A DNA stretch of 64,000 nucleotides from Cereibacter johrii. GTDB lineage: Bacteria; Pseudomonadota; Alphaproteobacteria; Rhodobacterales; Rhodobacteraceae. Position 1 is the stretch's first letter; each line of letters opens with the position of its first letter. The notes beneath the pieces are model-generated. The model was not told the DNA's origin, did not search any database, and saw nothing but the letters and a program-made list of their open reading frames with translations. Shown here in pieces: positions 33,940-43,628 of this stretch. The stretch covers positions 1-64,000 of the forward strand of contig NZ_MABH01000122.1 in the NCBI RefSeq assembly GCF_001720585.1, given 5' to 3'. The translations under genes and the position numbers were made by a program.

Positions 33940-36294
33940 ATGCGAGGGCAATCCCTTCTCTCCCGGCTGCTGACGACCGCGCTTCTCTGCGGGGCGGCGC
34001 TCCCCGTGCTGGCGCAAGGCGTGGCGCACCGGTTCGACATTCCGGCGAAACCCGTGACGCGCGCGGTCAATGACATCGGCAGCGTGGCCGGGCTCTCGAT
34101 CGTGATGCCCGACGTGGGCGCTGTGGCGGTGCGGGGCAATCCGGTGCAGGGCTCGATGAGCGTCGAGGCGGCGATGGAGACGCTGCTTGCAGGCACCGGC
34201 CTCTCGTGGCGCTTCGCCAATGCGGGCACGATCCACGTCTTCCAGCGCGCCCCCGCGGGCGCGGCGGACGGCTCGGCCGGCGTGATGCTCGAGCGGATCC
34301 GCGTGGCGGGCGACAGCAACGGGGCCACGAGCTTCGTGGCAGGCGCCAGCGGCACGGCCAGCAAGAGCGGCACGCCCGTTCTGGAAGTGCCGCAGTCGGT
34401 CAGCGTGATCGGCCCGCGCCAGATGGAGGCGCAGGGCGCCCGCTCGGTCACCGAGGCGCTGCGCTATGTGCCGGGCGTCAACATCGAAACCTACGGCCCG
34501 GACCCCAAGGGCTTCGAATGGATCATGCTGCGCGGCTTCAACGGCCAGTCCTCCAGTGCCTATCTCGACGGGCTGCGCCAGATCGCCTCGAACTACAGCC
34601 ATTTCCGCACCGATCCGCACCAGCTCGAGACGATCGAGGTGCTGCGCGGGCCATCCTCGGCGCTTTACGGGCAGTCCGATGCGGGCGGCGTGGTCGGCAA
34701 GACCTCGAAGCGGCCGGTCACCGAACCGCTGCGCGAGGCCGAGCTCTCCTACGGCAGCTTCGCCACGACGCAGGCGGCGGTCGATTTCGGGGGCGCGCTC
34801 ACCGAGGACAAGACGCTGTCCTACCGGCTGGTCGGCGTGGCGCGCGACGGAAACACCCAATATTCCTACGGCGACGGCACGCGGATGAAGGACGACCGGC
34901 TGATGCTGGCGCCCTCGATCACCTGGGCGCCCAGCGACGCAACCAGCCTGACCGTCACGGCGCAGGCGCTGCGCGACCGCTCGGGCGGCACGGCGATCTT
35001 CTTCACGCCGACCGACATCCTGGTGGGCGACCCGAACTTCTCGCGGAGCGAGCAGGACCAGAAGACGCTGGGCTACGAGTTCAGCCACCGGATGGACAAT
35101 GGCTGGACGGTGCGCCAGAATCTGCGTTACGGGCGCGTTGATTTCGATCTCGACATGATCGCCATGATCGGGGCGGATGCCACCGGGCTCACGCGGCAGG
35201 CGCGGCGCTTCTCGGAAAGCCTCGACAGCCTTGCGGTCGACACGAACCTCCTGGGCGAGTTCCAGACCGGGCGGCTTTCGCACAAGCTGCTGATCGGGCT
35301 CGACCATTCGCGCAGCGACACGGACGCGCGCCGCTGGAACGGCACCGCGCCCTCGCTCAACCCCTATGCCCCTGTCTACGGCGTGGACGTTCCCACCCCC
35401 ACGACCGTGGCCTATGACTACACCGAAGAATATCGCCAGACGGGCCTCTACGTTCAGGACGAAATCCGGCTGGATCGCTTCCTCTTCACGCTGGGCGGGC
35501 GTCAGGACTGGCTCAGCACCAGAACCGACGACCACGTGACCGGAACCGCGCGCGATGTCGATCTCGACAATTTCTCGGGCCGGGTGGGGGTGAGCTACCT
35601 GACGGATGCGGGCTTCGTCCCCTACCTCAGCTATTCGGAGAGCTTCCTGCCGAACCCGGGCCTCGGCTCGGACGGCCGCACCTTCGATCCCACCCGCGGC
35701 CAGCAATGGGAGCTGGGAGCGAAGTATCAGCCCTCGGGCACGGACGCGCTGCTGACGGTGGCGCTGTTCGACATCACCAAGTCGAACGTGCTCACGCCCG
35801 AGCTGGGGCCGGGCGGCATTTCCACCGGCTACAACATCGCCACGGGCGAGATCCGCTCGCGCGGGATCGAGGTCGAGGGCAAGGCCTCGCTCGGCTCGGG
35901 CTGGGACATCGCGGCGAACTACAGCTACAGCGATGTCGAGATCACCGAGGACAATGCCGGCAACGAGGGCAATCGCCCCGCGCTGGTGCCGAAGTCCCAG
36001 GCCTCGCTCTGGCTGAACTACAGCTTCGGCTCGGGCGCGCTGGACGGCCTCTCGCTCGGCGGCGGGCTGCGCCATGTGGGCACGAGCTTCGGCGACAATG
36101 GCAACACGATCAAGGTGGATGGCCGGACGGTGATCGACCTCGGCGCGAGCTATGCGCTGAGCGAGACCGCGCGGCTGGCGCTCAATGTGACGAACCTGAC
36201 GGACAAAGAGTATTTCACCACCTGCGCCAGCGCCTATTCCTGCTACGAGGGCGACCGGCGGATGGTCACGGCCAAGATCGCCATCGGCTTCTGA
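33940..36294 (+). CDS. TonB-dependent siderophore receptor with STN signalling domain
   Basis: 784 residues. A signal peptide (SLLSRLLTTALLCGAALPVLAQ) is followed by an STN domain (residues ~30-105, FDIPAKPVTRAVNDIGSVAGLSIVMP) that contacts FecR. The plug starts with EVPQSVSVIGPRQMEAQGARSVTEALRYVPGV and holds YLDGLRQIASNY and IEVLRGPSSALYGQSDAGGVV. The 22-strand barrel ends in VTAKIAIGF. The 'VPQSVSVI' plug form is typical of ferric hydroxamate and related receptors (FhuA, FoxA, FpvA class). It is the transducing receptor of the sigma/FecR pair upstream and delivers ferri-siderophore to the FhuD-B-C transporter encoded downstream. Confidence 0.94.
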   Translation: MRGQSLLSRLLTTALLCGAALPVLAQGVAHRFDIPAKPVTRAVNDIGSVAGLSIVMPDVGAVAVRGNPVQGSMSVEAAMETLLAGTGLSWRFANAGTIHVFQRAPAGAADGSAGVMLERIRVAGDSNGATSFVAGASGTASKSGTPVLEVPQSVSVIGPRQMEAQGARSVTEALRYVPGVNIETYGPDPKGFEWIMLRGFNGQSSSAYLDGLRQIASNYSHFRTDPHQLETIEVLRGPSSALYGQSDAGGVVGKTSKRPVTEPLREAELSYGSFATTQAAVDFGGALTEDKTLSYRLVGVARDGNTQYSYGDGTRMKDDRLMLAPSITWAPSDATSLTVTAQALRDRSGGTAIFFTPTDILVGDPNFSRSEQDQKTLGYEFSHRMDNGWTVRQNLRYGRVDFDLDMIAMIGADATGLTRQARRFSESLDSLAVDTNLLGEFQTGRLSHKLLIGLDHSRSDTDARRWNGTAPSLNPYAPVYGVDVPTPTTVAYDYTEEYRQTGLYVQDEIRLDRFLFTLGGRQDWLSTRTDDHVTGTARDVDLDNFSGRVGVSYLTDAGFVPYLSYSESFLPNPGLGSDGRTFDPTRGQQWELGAKYQPSGTDALLTVALFDITKSNVLTPELGPGGISTGYNIATGEIRSRGIEVEGKASLGSGWDIAANYSYSDVEITEDNAGNEGNRPALVPKSQASLWLNYSFGSGALDGLSLGGGLRHVGTSFGDNGNTIKVDGRTVIDLGASYALSETARLALNVTNLTDKEYFTTCASAYSCYEGDRRMVTAKIAIGF

Positions 36295-36309
36295 CGGACC
36301 CGGACGGAG

Positions 36310-37194
36310 GTGGCCCGCCGCCTCCGTCACCCTCTCATGATCTCGCGCCGTCCTCTCCTCGCGGGCCTTCTGGCCCTGACCCTCCCCGTCCCTGCGCGGG
36401 CGGCGGCCGGCCCACGGCTGGCCGTCATCGACTGGGCCGCGGCCGAGACGCTGATCGCGCTCGACCGGCCGCCGCTCGCGATCTCGGACAGCGGCTATTT
36501 CGCCAGCCGCATGCCGTTCGACCTGCCGCCGGGCGTGGTCGACATCGGGCCCTTCTGGGAGATCAGCCTCGAATATCTGGCGCGGCTCGCGCCCGACCGG
36601 ATCATCGCGCCGGCCTCGGCCCTGATGATGACGCCGCGCATCGCCGAGATCGCCCCGGTGGACATCGTGCCGACCGAGACGCGCGGCAGCCGGCTCGATC
36701 TCGCCGCCGATCTCGCCCGCCAGATGGCCGCCGTCGCAGGGCTCGCGCCCGAGAGCGCCGCGCGGCTGGTGGAAGGGACGGAAGCTGCGCTGGCGGCGGC
36801 GGGCCGGCGCGCGGGCCGCAGCTCCGTCCTCGTCTGCGTCCCCGACCTCTCGGGGCGGCTCTTCACCCTCTACGGCCGCGGCAGCCTGCCCGATGCGGTG
36901 CTGGCGCGGATGGGCCTCGCCAACGCCTGGACGGGCCCGGTGACTGCGCTCGGCACCTACCGCGCCAGCCTCGAGGAGCTGATCGGCATGGAAGAGGCCA
37001 CGATCCTGCTGGTCGAGATCGCCTCGATGCGGCCGCGGACCGAGCGGATGCTGCGGACGAGCGCCCTCTGGCGCGCGGTGCCCGCCGTCGCGTCGGGGCG
37101 TGCGCACTGGATCGGCAATTTCTATCCACAGGGCGGGCTGCTTTCGGCCCGGCATCTGGCCGGGACGGTCGCCGCGGCCCTCACGCAAGGCTGA
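36310..37194 (+). CDS. fhuD: FhuD-like periplasmic siderophore-binding protein
   Basis: 294 residues with a GTG start at 36310, or 285 from the ATG at 36337. The shorter form begins MISRRPLLAGLLALTLPVPARA, a twin-arginine-like signal. The GGAGG in front abuts the GTG and is too distant for the ATG, so the start is unsettled. The body is a periplasmic binding protein of the FhuD type with a single long backbone helix: AVIDWAAAETLIALDRPPLAISD, LEYLARLAPDRIIAP, and the C-lobe LPDAVLARMGLANAW. It binds ferric hydroxamate-type siderophore and docks on the FhuB-like permease encoded 4 nt downstream. Confidence 0.88.
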   Translation: MARRLRHPLMISRRPLLAGLLALTLPVPARAAAGPRLAVIDWAAAETLIALDRPPLAISDSGYFASRMPFDLPPGVVDIGPFWEISLEYLARLAPDRIIAPASALMMTPRIAEIAPVDIVPTETRGSRLDLAADLARQMAAVAGLAPESAARLVEGTEAALAAAGRRAGRSSVLVCVPDLSGRLFTLYGRGSLPDAVLARMGLANAWTGPVTALGTYRASLEELIGMEEATILLVEIASMRPRTERMLRTSALWRAVPAVASGRAHWIGNFYPQGGLLSARHLAGTVAAALTQG

Positions 37195-37197
37195 TCC

Positions 37198-39135
37198 ATG
37201 GCGCGCACGCTTCTCCTTCTCCTCGCCGGCGCGCTCACGCTGCAAGGTCTGCTGCCCCTCTTGCCCGAGGCGCTGGCGGGCGACGAGCTCGCCCGGCTCG
37301 TGCTGACCCAGAGCAGCCTGCCGCGCCTCGCCATGGCACTTCTCGCGGGATTCCTTCTCTCGATGGCGGGCGAGGTCTGCCAACGCATCTTCGCTAACCC
37401 GCTGGCCGAACCCGGGCTCCTCGGCATCTCGGGTGGCGCCTCGCTGGCGCTGGCCGCGGGGCTGCTGCTGGCTCCGGCTCTCTGGCAGGCCGCGCCGGGG
37501 CTCCTTGCCCTGGCCGGAGCCGCGGGCGCGCTGATCCTGGTGCTGGCCGTCGCATGGGGCCGCGGCCTGCACAGTCAGGCGCTGGTGCTGGCGGGCGTGA
37601 TGGTCAATCTTTGCGCCGCGGCCGCCCACGCGCTTCTCGTCCTCTTCAACCACGATTTCCTGCAGGAGCTGCTGACATGGCAGGCCGGATCGCTGGCGCA
37701 GGCCGGCTGGCAATCCGGCCTCGGCCTCCTCGCGCAGACCGCCCCCGTAGCGGGGGCGCTGTGGCTGCTGCACCGGCCGCTCCAGCTTCTGATGCTGGGC
37801 GAGGAGACCGCACAGGGCCTCGGCCTCTCCGTGCGCCGGACCAAGCTCCTGCTGCTCGCCGCCGCGGCCTGGCTCACGGCTTCGGTGGTGGCGACGGTGG
37901 GGCTGATCGGCTTCGTGGGGCTCGCGGGCCCCGCGCTCGCCCGCGGGCTGGGCGGCAGGTCTGGGGGCGTCTCCCGGCCGAACCTGCCCCGCGCGGGCCT
38001 CTGGGGCGCGGTCGTGCTGCTGCTTGCCGACCAGACGGCGCGGCTGCTCTCGGGTCTCGCCGGGGACGTCCCGGTCGGCGCGGCGTCGGGCCTCTTGATC
38101 GGGCCGCTTCTGGTCCTTCTGTCGCTCAGGTCCCGAAGCCCGGATCTTCCCGCGCGCCACGAGCCGCCGGCGCAGGCCCGCCCCCGGCGCCCGATGCGGG
38201 CGCTGCTTCCCCTGGCGCTGGCCGTGCCTGTCCTGCTGGCCATCGCGCTGCTGATCGGTCGCTCGGAGACCGGCCTGCACCTCACCACGGCCGGGGATCT
38301 GGCCGCCGTCCTGCGCTGGCGCCTGCCGCCCCTGCTGCTCGCGGCCGGCGCAGGCGCCTGCCTCGCGCTCTCGGGCCTTCTGCTCCAGCGCCTCCTGCGC
38401 AACCCGCTGACGAGCCCCGACCTCCTCGGCGTCGGGCATGGGGCGGGCCTCGCCTTCGCGCTGGCCATGGTCTTCCTGCCGGAAAGCGGGCTCGTCTCGC
38501 GCTTTGTCCTGACGGCCACGGGCGCAGGCGCGATGCTGGCCCTGGTGACGCTGCTGGCCGCGCGCGCCCGGTTTGCGGTCTCGCGTCTGCTGCTGATCGG
38601 CGTGGGGCTCGGCAGCACGGCCCAGGCGTTTCTGACGCTGGTGCTCGCCTCCGGCGGGCCGAAAGGCGCAGCGCTCCTCAGCTGGTTCTCCGGGTCCACC
38701 GGCGGCGCGAGCCTCGCCCAGGCTCTGCTGGCCTGGAGCGTGGCATTCGCGGTACTGGCGGCGGCGCTCCTCCTGCGGCGCTGGTTCGACCTGCTCGCGC
38801 TCGACAAGGCGGTCGCCGCAGGGCGCGGGCTGGCCGTGACGCCCGCCCGCGCTGCGGGGCTGGCACTCGCGTCTCTTGCCGCTGCCGCGGGCACGATCGC
38901 CCTCGGCCCGATCAGCTTCGTCGGCCTGATCGTGCCCCATCTCGTGGCGACCATGGGGTTCCGCGCCACCGCGCCGGCGGCCCTCGCTTCGGTCGCGACC
39001 GGCGCCTCGGTCATGGTCCTTGCGCAATGGGTGGGCGGGCTGCTGGCCTGGCCTTGGCCGATCTCGCCTGGCCTGCTCGCAGCGCTCCTGGGCGGCCCCT
39101 TCTTTCTCTGGCAACTCCGCAAGCGTGCCGCGTGA
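37198..39135 (+). CDS. fhuB: FhuB-like fused siderophore ABC permease
   Basis: 645 residues comprising two homologous FecCD-type permease halves in one chain, as in FhuB of enterobacteria (about 660). Each half has about ten membrane segments. Half one carries QRIFANPLAEPGLLGISGGASLALAAG and half two LQRLLRNPLTSPDLLGVGHGAGLAFAL, and each also has the GxxxFVGLxxPH/A-type loop (LIGFVGLAGPALAR; PISFVGLIVPHLVA). The start follows the FhuD stop by 3 nt and a gap of 46 nt leads to the ATPase gene. A fused permease points to hydroxamate siderophores rather than catecholates, by family precedent. Confidence 0.93.
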   Translation: MARTLLLLLAGALTLQGLLPLLPEALAGDELARLVLTQSSLPRLAMALLAGFLLSMAGEVCQRIFANPLAEPGLLGISGGASLALAAGLLLAPALWQAAPGLLALAGAAGALILVLAVAWGRGLHSQALVLAGVMVNLCAAAAHALLVLFNHDFLQELLTWQAGSLAQAGWQSGLGLLAQTAPVAGALWLLHRPLQLLMLGEETAQGLGLSVRRTKLLLLAAAAWLTASVVATVGLIGFVGLAGPALARGLGGRSGGVSRPNLPRAGLWGAVVLLLADQTARLLSGLAGDVPVGAASGLLIGPLLVLLSLRSRSPDLPARHEPPAQARPRRPMRALLPLALAVPVLLAIALLIGRSETGLHLTTAGDLAAVLRWRLPPLLLAAGAGACLALSGLLLQRLLRNPLTSPDLLGVGHGAGLAFALAMVFLPESGLVSRFVLTATGAGAMLALVTLLAARARFAVSRLLLIGVGLGSTAQAFLTLVLASGGPKGAALLSWFSGSTGGASLAQALLAWSVAFAVLAAALLLRRWFDLLALDKAVAAGRGLAVTPARAAGLALASLAAAAGTIALGPISFVGLIVPHLVATMGFRATAPAALASVATGASVMVLAQWVGGLLAWPWPISPGLLAALLGGPFFLWQLRKRAA

Positions 39136-39181
39136 CGCCGCGCCGCGGAAGGCTCCTGCCCCGTCACGGCGAAGGATATCC

Positions 39182-39991
39182 ATGACCCACAGCTCTCCAG
39201 AATTCGACCTCCGTCAGGCGAGCGTGCAGATCGCGGGTCGGCAACTCCTTGAAGGGCTGGATCTCCGCATCGCCCGCGGGTCCGTGGCCGGCATCCTCGG
39301 CCCCAACGGCTCGGGAAAATCGACCCTCATGCGCCTGATGACGCGGCAGCTCGCGCCCTCCGCCGGGCAGGTCCTGTTTCGCGGCCGGCCTCTGAGCGCC
39401 TATGCCGCCGGCGACCTTGCCCGGCAACTGGCGCATCTGCCGCAGACGCCGCCCCACGTCCCCGGCCTGACGGTGGCCGAGCTGGTGGCGCTCGGCCGCT
39501 TTCCCTGGCACGGCGCCTTCGGCCGCTTCGGCGCCGAGGACCGCGCCCGCCAGCAGGACGCCCTGCGCCAGGCAGGCCTCGCCGACCAGGCGGATAGTCC
39601 CGTCGAGACCCTTTCCGGCGGCGAGCGGCAGCGAGCCTGGATCGCCATGCTCCTCGCGCAGGGGGCGGGTTGCCTGCTCCTGGACGAGCCCACCTCCGCG
39701 CTCGATCCCGCGCATCAGATCGAGGTGTTGTCGCTCCTTCGCGGGCTCAACCGCCGGCAGGGGCTGACCGTGGTGATGGTGCTGCACGACGTGAACCTTG
39801 CCGCGCGCTTCTGCGACGATCTCGTGGCGCTGCGGGCCGGCAAGATCCTCGACAGCGGCCCTGTCGCCGACATCCTGCAGCCCATCCGCCTGCAACGCAT
39901 CTACGACCTGCCGATGCTGCAGCTGCCTCACCCGGACTCCGGCCGCGCACTGGTGGTGCCGAGGGAGAAGGGCGATGGAGCCCCCTGGTGA
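39182..39991 (+). CDS. fhuC: FhuC-like siderophore ABC transporter ATPase
   Basis: 269 residues from the ATG at 39182 behind GAAGGATATC. Walker A GPNGSGKST, Q-loop (LPQTP), signature LSGGERQR, Walker B CLLLDEPTS and H-loop LHDVN are all present, in the FepC/FhuC arrangement with an extended MLQLPHPDSGRALVVP tail. It energises import through the FhuB-like permease and completes the uptake route begun by the TonB receptor. The upstream frame is open into the fhuB gene, but the Shine-Dalgarno and the domain start fix this ATG. Confidence 0.93.
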   Translation: MTHSSPEFDLRQASVQIAGRQLLEGLDLRIARGSVAGILGPNGSGKSTLMRLMTRQLAPSAGQVLFRGRPLSAYAAGDLARQLAHLPQTPPHVPGLTVAELVALGRFPWHGAFGRFGAEDRARQQDALRQAGLADQADSPVETLSGGERQRAWIAMLLAQGAGCLLLDEPTSALDPAHQIEVLSLLRGLNRRQGLTVVMVLHDVNLAARFCDDLVALRAGKILDSGPVADILQPIRLQRIYDLPMLQLPHPDSGRALVVPREKGDGAPW

Positions 39992-40403
39992 AGGGCCCCG
40001 GCCATGACGGGGTAAGGGCACGATCAGCCGGCATTTGCGCAAATTGCTGCTCCAGAGCGTCGCTCGCGAGGTCTGGCGCTGCAGCCGGGGCGTGGCTGCA
40101 GGCGCTCCTGCGATCCGCCGGCCCCTTTGGGAGGATCGGAACACGCACTGCGCCTTCGGATCGGTCGCGTCGATCATGGCCACCGGGTGGCAGGCTACCC
40201 ATCATAAGGGATGAGGACGATTTCGCCTTACCTCGGGACGTCCGACTGACATAGGGGCGATAACGGTTTGCCCCCGCCTGAGGCGCGTCACCGGCGCCGA
40301 AGCAAATCGGCTCTCCCACGCGGGCGGGCCTCCCCCTTTACTTTCATGGCAGGATCAGGGAAGTCCGCGGTGTCGGTCGGTCCGCACGAAAGCAGATCCA
40401 ATC
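39992..40403. other. Intergenic region before the second polysaccharide cluster
   Basis: About 410 bp. It contains the perfect 12-bp palindrome ATTTGCGCAAAT at 40033-40044 and an AT-richer stretch near 40195-40230 that may hold the promoter of the glycosyltransferase gene. No protein-like frame or RNA gene was recognised. Confidence 0.4.
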
Positions 40404-41492
40404 ATGCCTCTCGCTACTGATCGCGGAACCCGCCGCGTCGTGATGGTTGCGCACAGCCACGTCCTGGGCGGGATCGAGCGCCATGTGCTCGCCCTGTCGA
40501 ACGCGCTCGCTCGGGGCGGCCATCGAGTTGCCTATGCCGGGCCGCTGAACAGCTGGCTGGGCGACCAGATGACATCGGCCGGACATGCGCATATCCATCT
40601 CCCGATGCATGGGATGTACGACCCGCTGTCGGCATGGAGGCTCCGATCCTTCGCGCGCAGCTGGAAGGCGGACATTCTCCACGGCCACGGTCAGCGGGGA
40701 ACGCGCTACGCGAGATGGGCCGCCGCAACTCGCTGGCCTGTCATTGCGACCGCTCACTCCACAACCGCATGGAAATGGTTCGGGCCGAACCACCCGATCA
40801 TCGCGGTCTCGGGGGCCGTGCGCGACATGCTGCTGACGCAGGGCTTCGCGGCGGACAATGTCCCGCTCGTCCATCTCGGCGTCCCGGACGCAGGCGCGGC
40901 GGCTCCTCCGGCACCGGGTCCCATCCGGAATGAGCGGCCGCTGATGCTCGGCATGCTGGGGCGCATGGAGCCCGTCAAGGGACACGACATCGCCCTGCAG
41001 GCGCTTCGCCTTCTTTCGGGGCGCGTCCCGGCACGCCTGGTCTTCATCGGCGCGGATACGACCGATTGGGCGCAGCGCATGAGGGCGCTGACGGCCGAGC
41101 TGGGCCTCGGCCATCTGGTTGAGTTCTGGGGACAGCGGTCGGACATTCAGGAGGTTTTCGGGCGCATGGATGTGATGCTCCTGCCCTCCCGGCGCGAGGC
41201 CTTGAGCCTTTCCCTGATCGAAGGCGCAGCGGCGGGGCGCCCCACCATCGGCGCGCGCGTGGGCGGCATCCCCGAGGTCATCGAGGACGGGTTGTCCGGC
41301 TTGCTGGTGCCCCGGGAGGATCCGGCCGCGCTCGCCGATGCCATCGCGAGGCTGGCGCAGGACGACGCCGAACGTCTGCGCATGGGCGCCGAGGCCCGAT
41401 CCCGCTTCGAAACAGGCTTCCGCGAGGAGATCATGCTGGAGAGGACCGTCACCTGCTACGATCGGCTTCTGGAACGGGAAGCGGTGCGATGA
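40404..41492 (+). CDS. GT4 family glycosyltransferase
   Basis: 362 residues. GT-B fold with the N-terminal acceptor loop (MVAHSHVLGGIERHVLALSNALARGGHRV) and C-terminal GT4 donor domain: LGRMEPVKGHDIALQAL, and the E-x7-E region REALSLSLIEGAAAGRPTIGARVGGIPEVI. It transfers a nucleotide-activated sugar to a lipid-linked or oligosaccharide acceptor in the cytoplasm. It is the first gene of the second polysaccharide cluster and overlaps the deacetylase gene by 4 nt. Sugar unknown. Confidence 0.92.
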   Translation: MPLATDRGTRRVVMVAHSHVLGGIERHVLALSNALARGGHRVAYAGPLNSWLGDQMTSAGHAHIHLPMHGMYDPLSAWRLRSFARSWKADILHGHGQRGTRYARWAAATRWPVIATAHSTTAWKWFGPNHPIIAVSGAVRDMLLTQGFAADNVPLVHLGVPDAGAAAPPAPGPIRNERPLMLGMLGRMEPVKGHDIALQALRLLSGRVPARLVFIGADTTDWAQRMRALTAELGLGHLVEFWGQRSDIQEVFGRMDVMLLPSRREALSLSLIEGAAAGRPTIGARVGGIPEVIEDGLSGLLVPREDPAALADAIARLAQDDAERLRMGAEARSRFETGFREEIMLERTVTCYDRLLEREAVR

Positions 41493-42235
41493 ACGGCCTA
41501 TCGATCTTCATGTATCATCAGGTCGGGAACTTCCCCCGGATGCGCACCCATCGTGCCTCCTATTGCGACGTGGGGCGGTTCCGGGCGCAGATGCGGGCAC
41601 TGAAGTGGCTGGGCGTGGAGGTTCTCTCGATGACGGATGCCGCCCGGGCGCTGCGCGGAGAGATGCCGATCCCGCCGCGTGCCGCCGTGCTGACCTTCGA
41701 CGACGGCTGCCGGAACTTCCTCGATCATGCCCTCCCCGTTCTCGAGGAGCACGGCTTTCCCGCCATCGTCTATGCCATCGCGGGCATGGTCGGCGGGCGG
41801 GCGGACTGGCTGAGTGCGGCCGGACATGAAGCGGCCCCCCTCATGACCTGGGCGGAGCTCCGGGAGATCCAGCGGAGGGGCATCGAGATCGGGAGCCATA
41901 GCCTGCATCATCTCCGGCTTGGGGAGCAGGATCGGATCGTTCAGGAGGCGGAGCTGCGCGAGAGCAAGGCGCTCTTGCAGGACAAGCTCGGAACCGAGAT
42001 CACCCACATGTGCTACCCCTACGGCTCCGTGGGGATCGAGACTCTCCATATCGCCGCAAGCGCCGGCTACGAGACGGGCGTGACCTGCCAGAGGGCCAAG
42101 GCCACCCCTGCCTTCGATCTCCTCGCCCTACCGCGAAAGGCGATCTCGTACGGGGACAACACGCTGGGCTTCGCGTGGAAGCTCTTCATGAAGGACCGCC
42201 CCAAGCGAGAGGCCTTGCGGCGAAGCCAGACGTGA
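41489..42235 (+). CDS. NodB-type polysaccharide deacetylase
   Basis: 248 residues; the start overlaps the glycosyltransferase stop. The NodB metal site is complete: D71/D72 in TFDDGC, H137 and H141 in GSHSLHH. Further family blocks are a late LDLLA-type segment and MCYPYGSVGIETLHIA. No signal peptide is visible, so it probably works in the cytoplasm or on a lipid-linked precursor. It would remove N-acetyl groups from an amino sugar of the polysaccharide. Downstream, IS fragments separate it from the rest of the cluster. Confidence 0.9.
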   Translation: MNGLSIFMYHQVGNFPRMRTHRASYCDVGRFRAQMRALKWLGVEVLSMTDAARALRGEMPIPPRAAVLTFDDGCRNFLDHALPVLEEHGFPAIVYAIAGMVGGRADWLSAAGHEAAPLMTWAELREIQRRGIEIGSHSLHHLRLGEQDRIVQEAELRESKALLQDKLGTEITHMCYPYGSVGIETLHIAASAGYETGVTCQRAKATPAFDLLALPRKAISYGDNTLGFAWKLFMKDRPKREALRRSQT

Positions 42236-42261
42236 AACGGAGGCCGCCAGACGCTGCGGCG

Positions 42262-42419
42262 GCGTGCCGCCACACGATCGTCTATGACAACATGAAGACC
42301 GTGCTGATCGACCATAACGCTATTGGAATCGGGCAGCGCCGCTTCAACGAGGGCTCCGGGACTTCGTCAAATCCCACCGCTTCGGCCCGCGGATGCGCGT
42401 GCCGTATCGAGCGTAGCAC
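42262..42419 (+). pseudogene. IS21 istA transposase fragment
   Basis: The frame reads TIVYDNMKTVLIDHNAIG, the IstA signature YDNMKT, then RRFNEG. After a frameshift it continues as FRDFVKSHRFGPRMRVPYR, which is IS21 IstA sequence. Neither end nor istB is present. It begins ~30 bp after the deacetylase stop. Confidence 0.7.
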
Positions 42420-42535
42420 CGCCCGCATACGAGCCTCGACGGCCTAACCCGGCGGGAGTTCCTTCACCGGTCAACAGACGACCCAACCACGAACAGAACC
42501 AACTTCCGAACGATAACAAATCGGGGCGCAGGTCA
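42420..42535 (+). pseudogene. IS3-family orfB C-terminal fragment
   Basis: The frame starting at 42420 reads RPHTSLDGLTRREF and then TNRTNFRT, which matches the C-terminal end of IS3-family (IS407-type) transposases. It abuts the IS21 fragment directly, so one element was lost or inserted into the other. Confidence 0.6.
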
Positions 42536-42984
42536 CGCGCCCTGTTCGACGAGCCGAAGCTTCCCTTGCGCATCCTTATCAATTATAGTCTGCGGCAGAG
42601 AGTGGCGCCCGCGCCAGAAACCGGAAGGTTAGGTGTTCTCGCTTGAAGCGGGGCACCGTGCGGCAGCTATTGACCTCCTTCCTGGCAGGTTGCGCCTCTT
42701 GCGTCTCTTCCCCATCCGGCTCCTGCTCGGTGGGTCCCGCACTGCCCGCGCCATACCTGCCGTTCGCCGCGGTTCATCGGACAGCGAGGAGCTTCTCCTT
42801 CTCTTGGACCGCTTGACTACCCAGCGCGAGCAGGTTCCCGACCGTCACCCCTGCTGGATTCTCGATGGCACCGAGCCGCACGTTCAGGTGCCGAAACAGA
42901 CCCGGATCGGGCGCTCTTCTCAGAAATTCATCGAGCGGCTCTTCAGGAACTGCAGTCGCGATATCGGAGCGCCTGACGATGGAC

Positions 42985-43473
42985 ACCTCAAGGCCAAGGC
43001 GTGCGACCCCGAGATGTCATCAACGAGAATGGGCAAAGTTTGGTATTTCGGCATGAAGGCGCACGTCGGCGCGGATGCCGACAGCGGCGTGACCCACGGG
43101 CTCGAGACCTCACCTGCCAAGCGTCACGACAGTCAGGTATGGGACGAACTGCTGCACGGCAAGGAGACGTCGGCCTGGGCCGACAAGGGCTATGTCAGCG
43201 CCGAGCGCGAGGCGGCGTTCAAGGCTCCAGGCAAGGCCTGGGGTGTCATGCGCAAGGCACCAAAGGGTGGCGAACGGCATCCCGTCGATGCGCAGATCAA
43301 CCGTGTCATCGCCATCGTCCGCGCCAAGGTCGAGCTCCCCTTCCGCGTCATCAAACGCCAGTTAGGCATTGTGAAGTAGCCGCTACCGGGGACTTGCCAC
43401 AAACCGCGCCCAGCCCTTCTCCCTGTTCGCGCTCGGCAACCTCTTCCTGGTGCGACGGAGGTTGATGGCATGA
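42985..43473 (+). pseudogene. IS5-group transposase, truncated and frameshifted
   Basis: The frame reads KACDPEMSSTRMGKVWYFGMKAHVGADADSGVTHGL, then RAKVELPFRVIKRQLGIVK and a premature TAG at 43377. The expected ending YRGLATNRAQPFSLFALGNLFLVRRRLMA continues in another frame from 43381 to a stop near 43473. The N-terminal half is missing. DDE residues cannot all be accounted for, so it is inactive. It lies inside the polysaccharide cluster. Confidence 0.75.
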
Positions 43474-43628
43474 AGACGAGTCTGCCGGACAACCGCCAAA
43501 CCGCCGCTCCAGCGAGCCTAAAGCGGCAATTCCGGTAAGAGCTGATTGGCCGCCCGCCATGGCGTTCTGGCCACCATCTCGGCGCAGCCGAACGCGTTGA
43601 TCAGATGCTCCATAAGGCGGCCGGTTTC

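Noticed and set aside
33841-39183. 1780-codon minus-strand open frame
   Set aside because: Antisense shadow of the receptor, binding-protein and permease genes in GC-rich DNA; Arg/Gln/Gly-rich with no family features.
42774-42986. Minus-strand 70-codon frame with protein-like text (HLNVRLGAIENPAGVTVGNLLALG)
   Set aside because: It looks like part of a real protein, but I cannot name the family, it is bordered by IS debris on both sides and it has no start signal. Not annotated as a gene.
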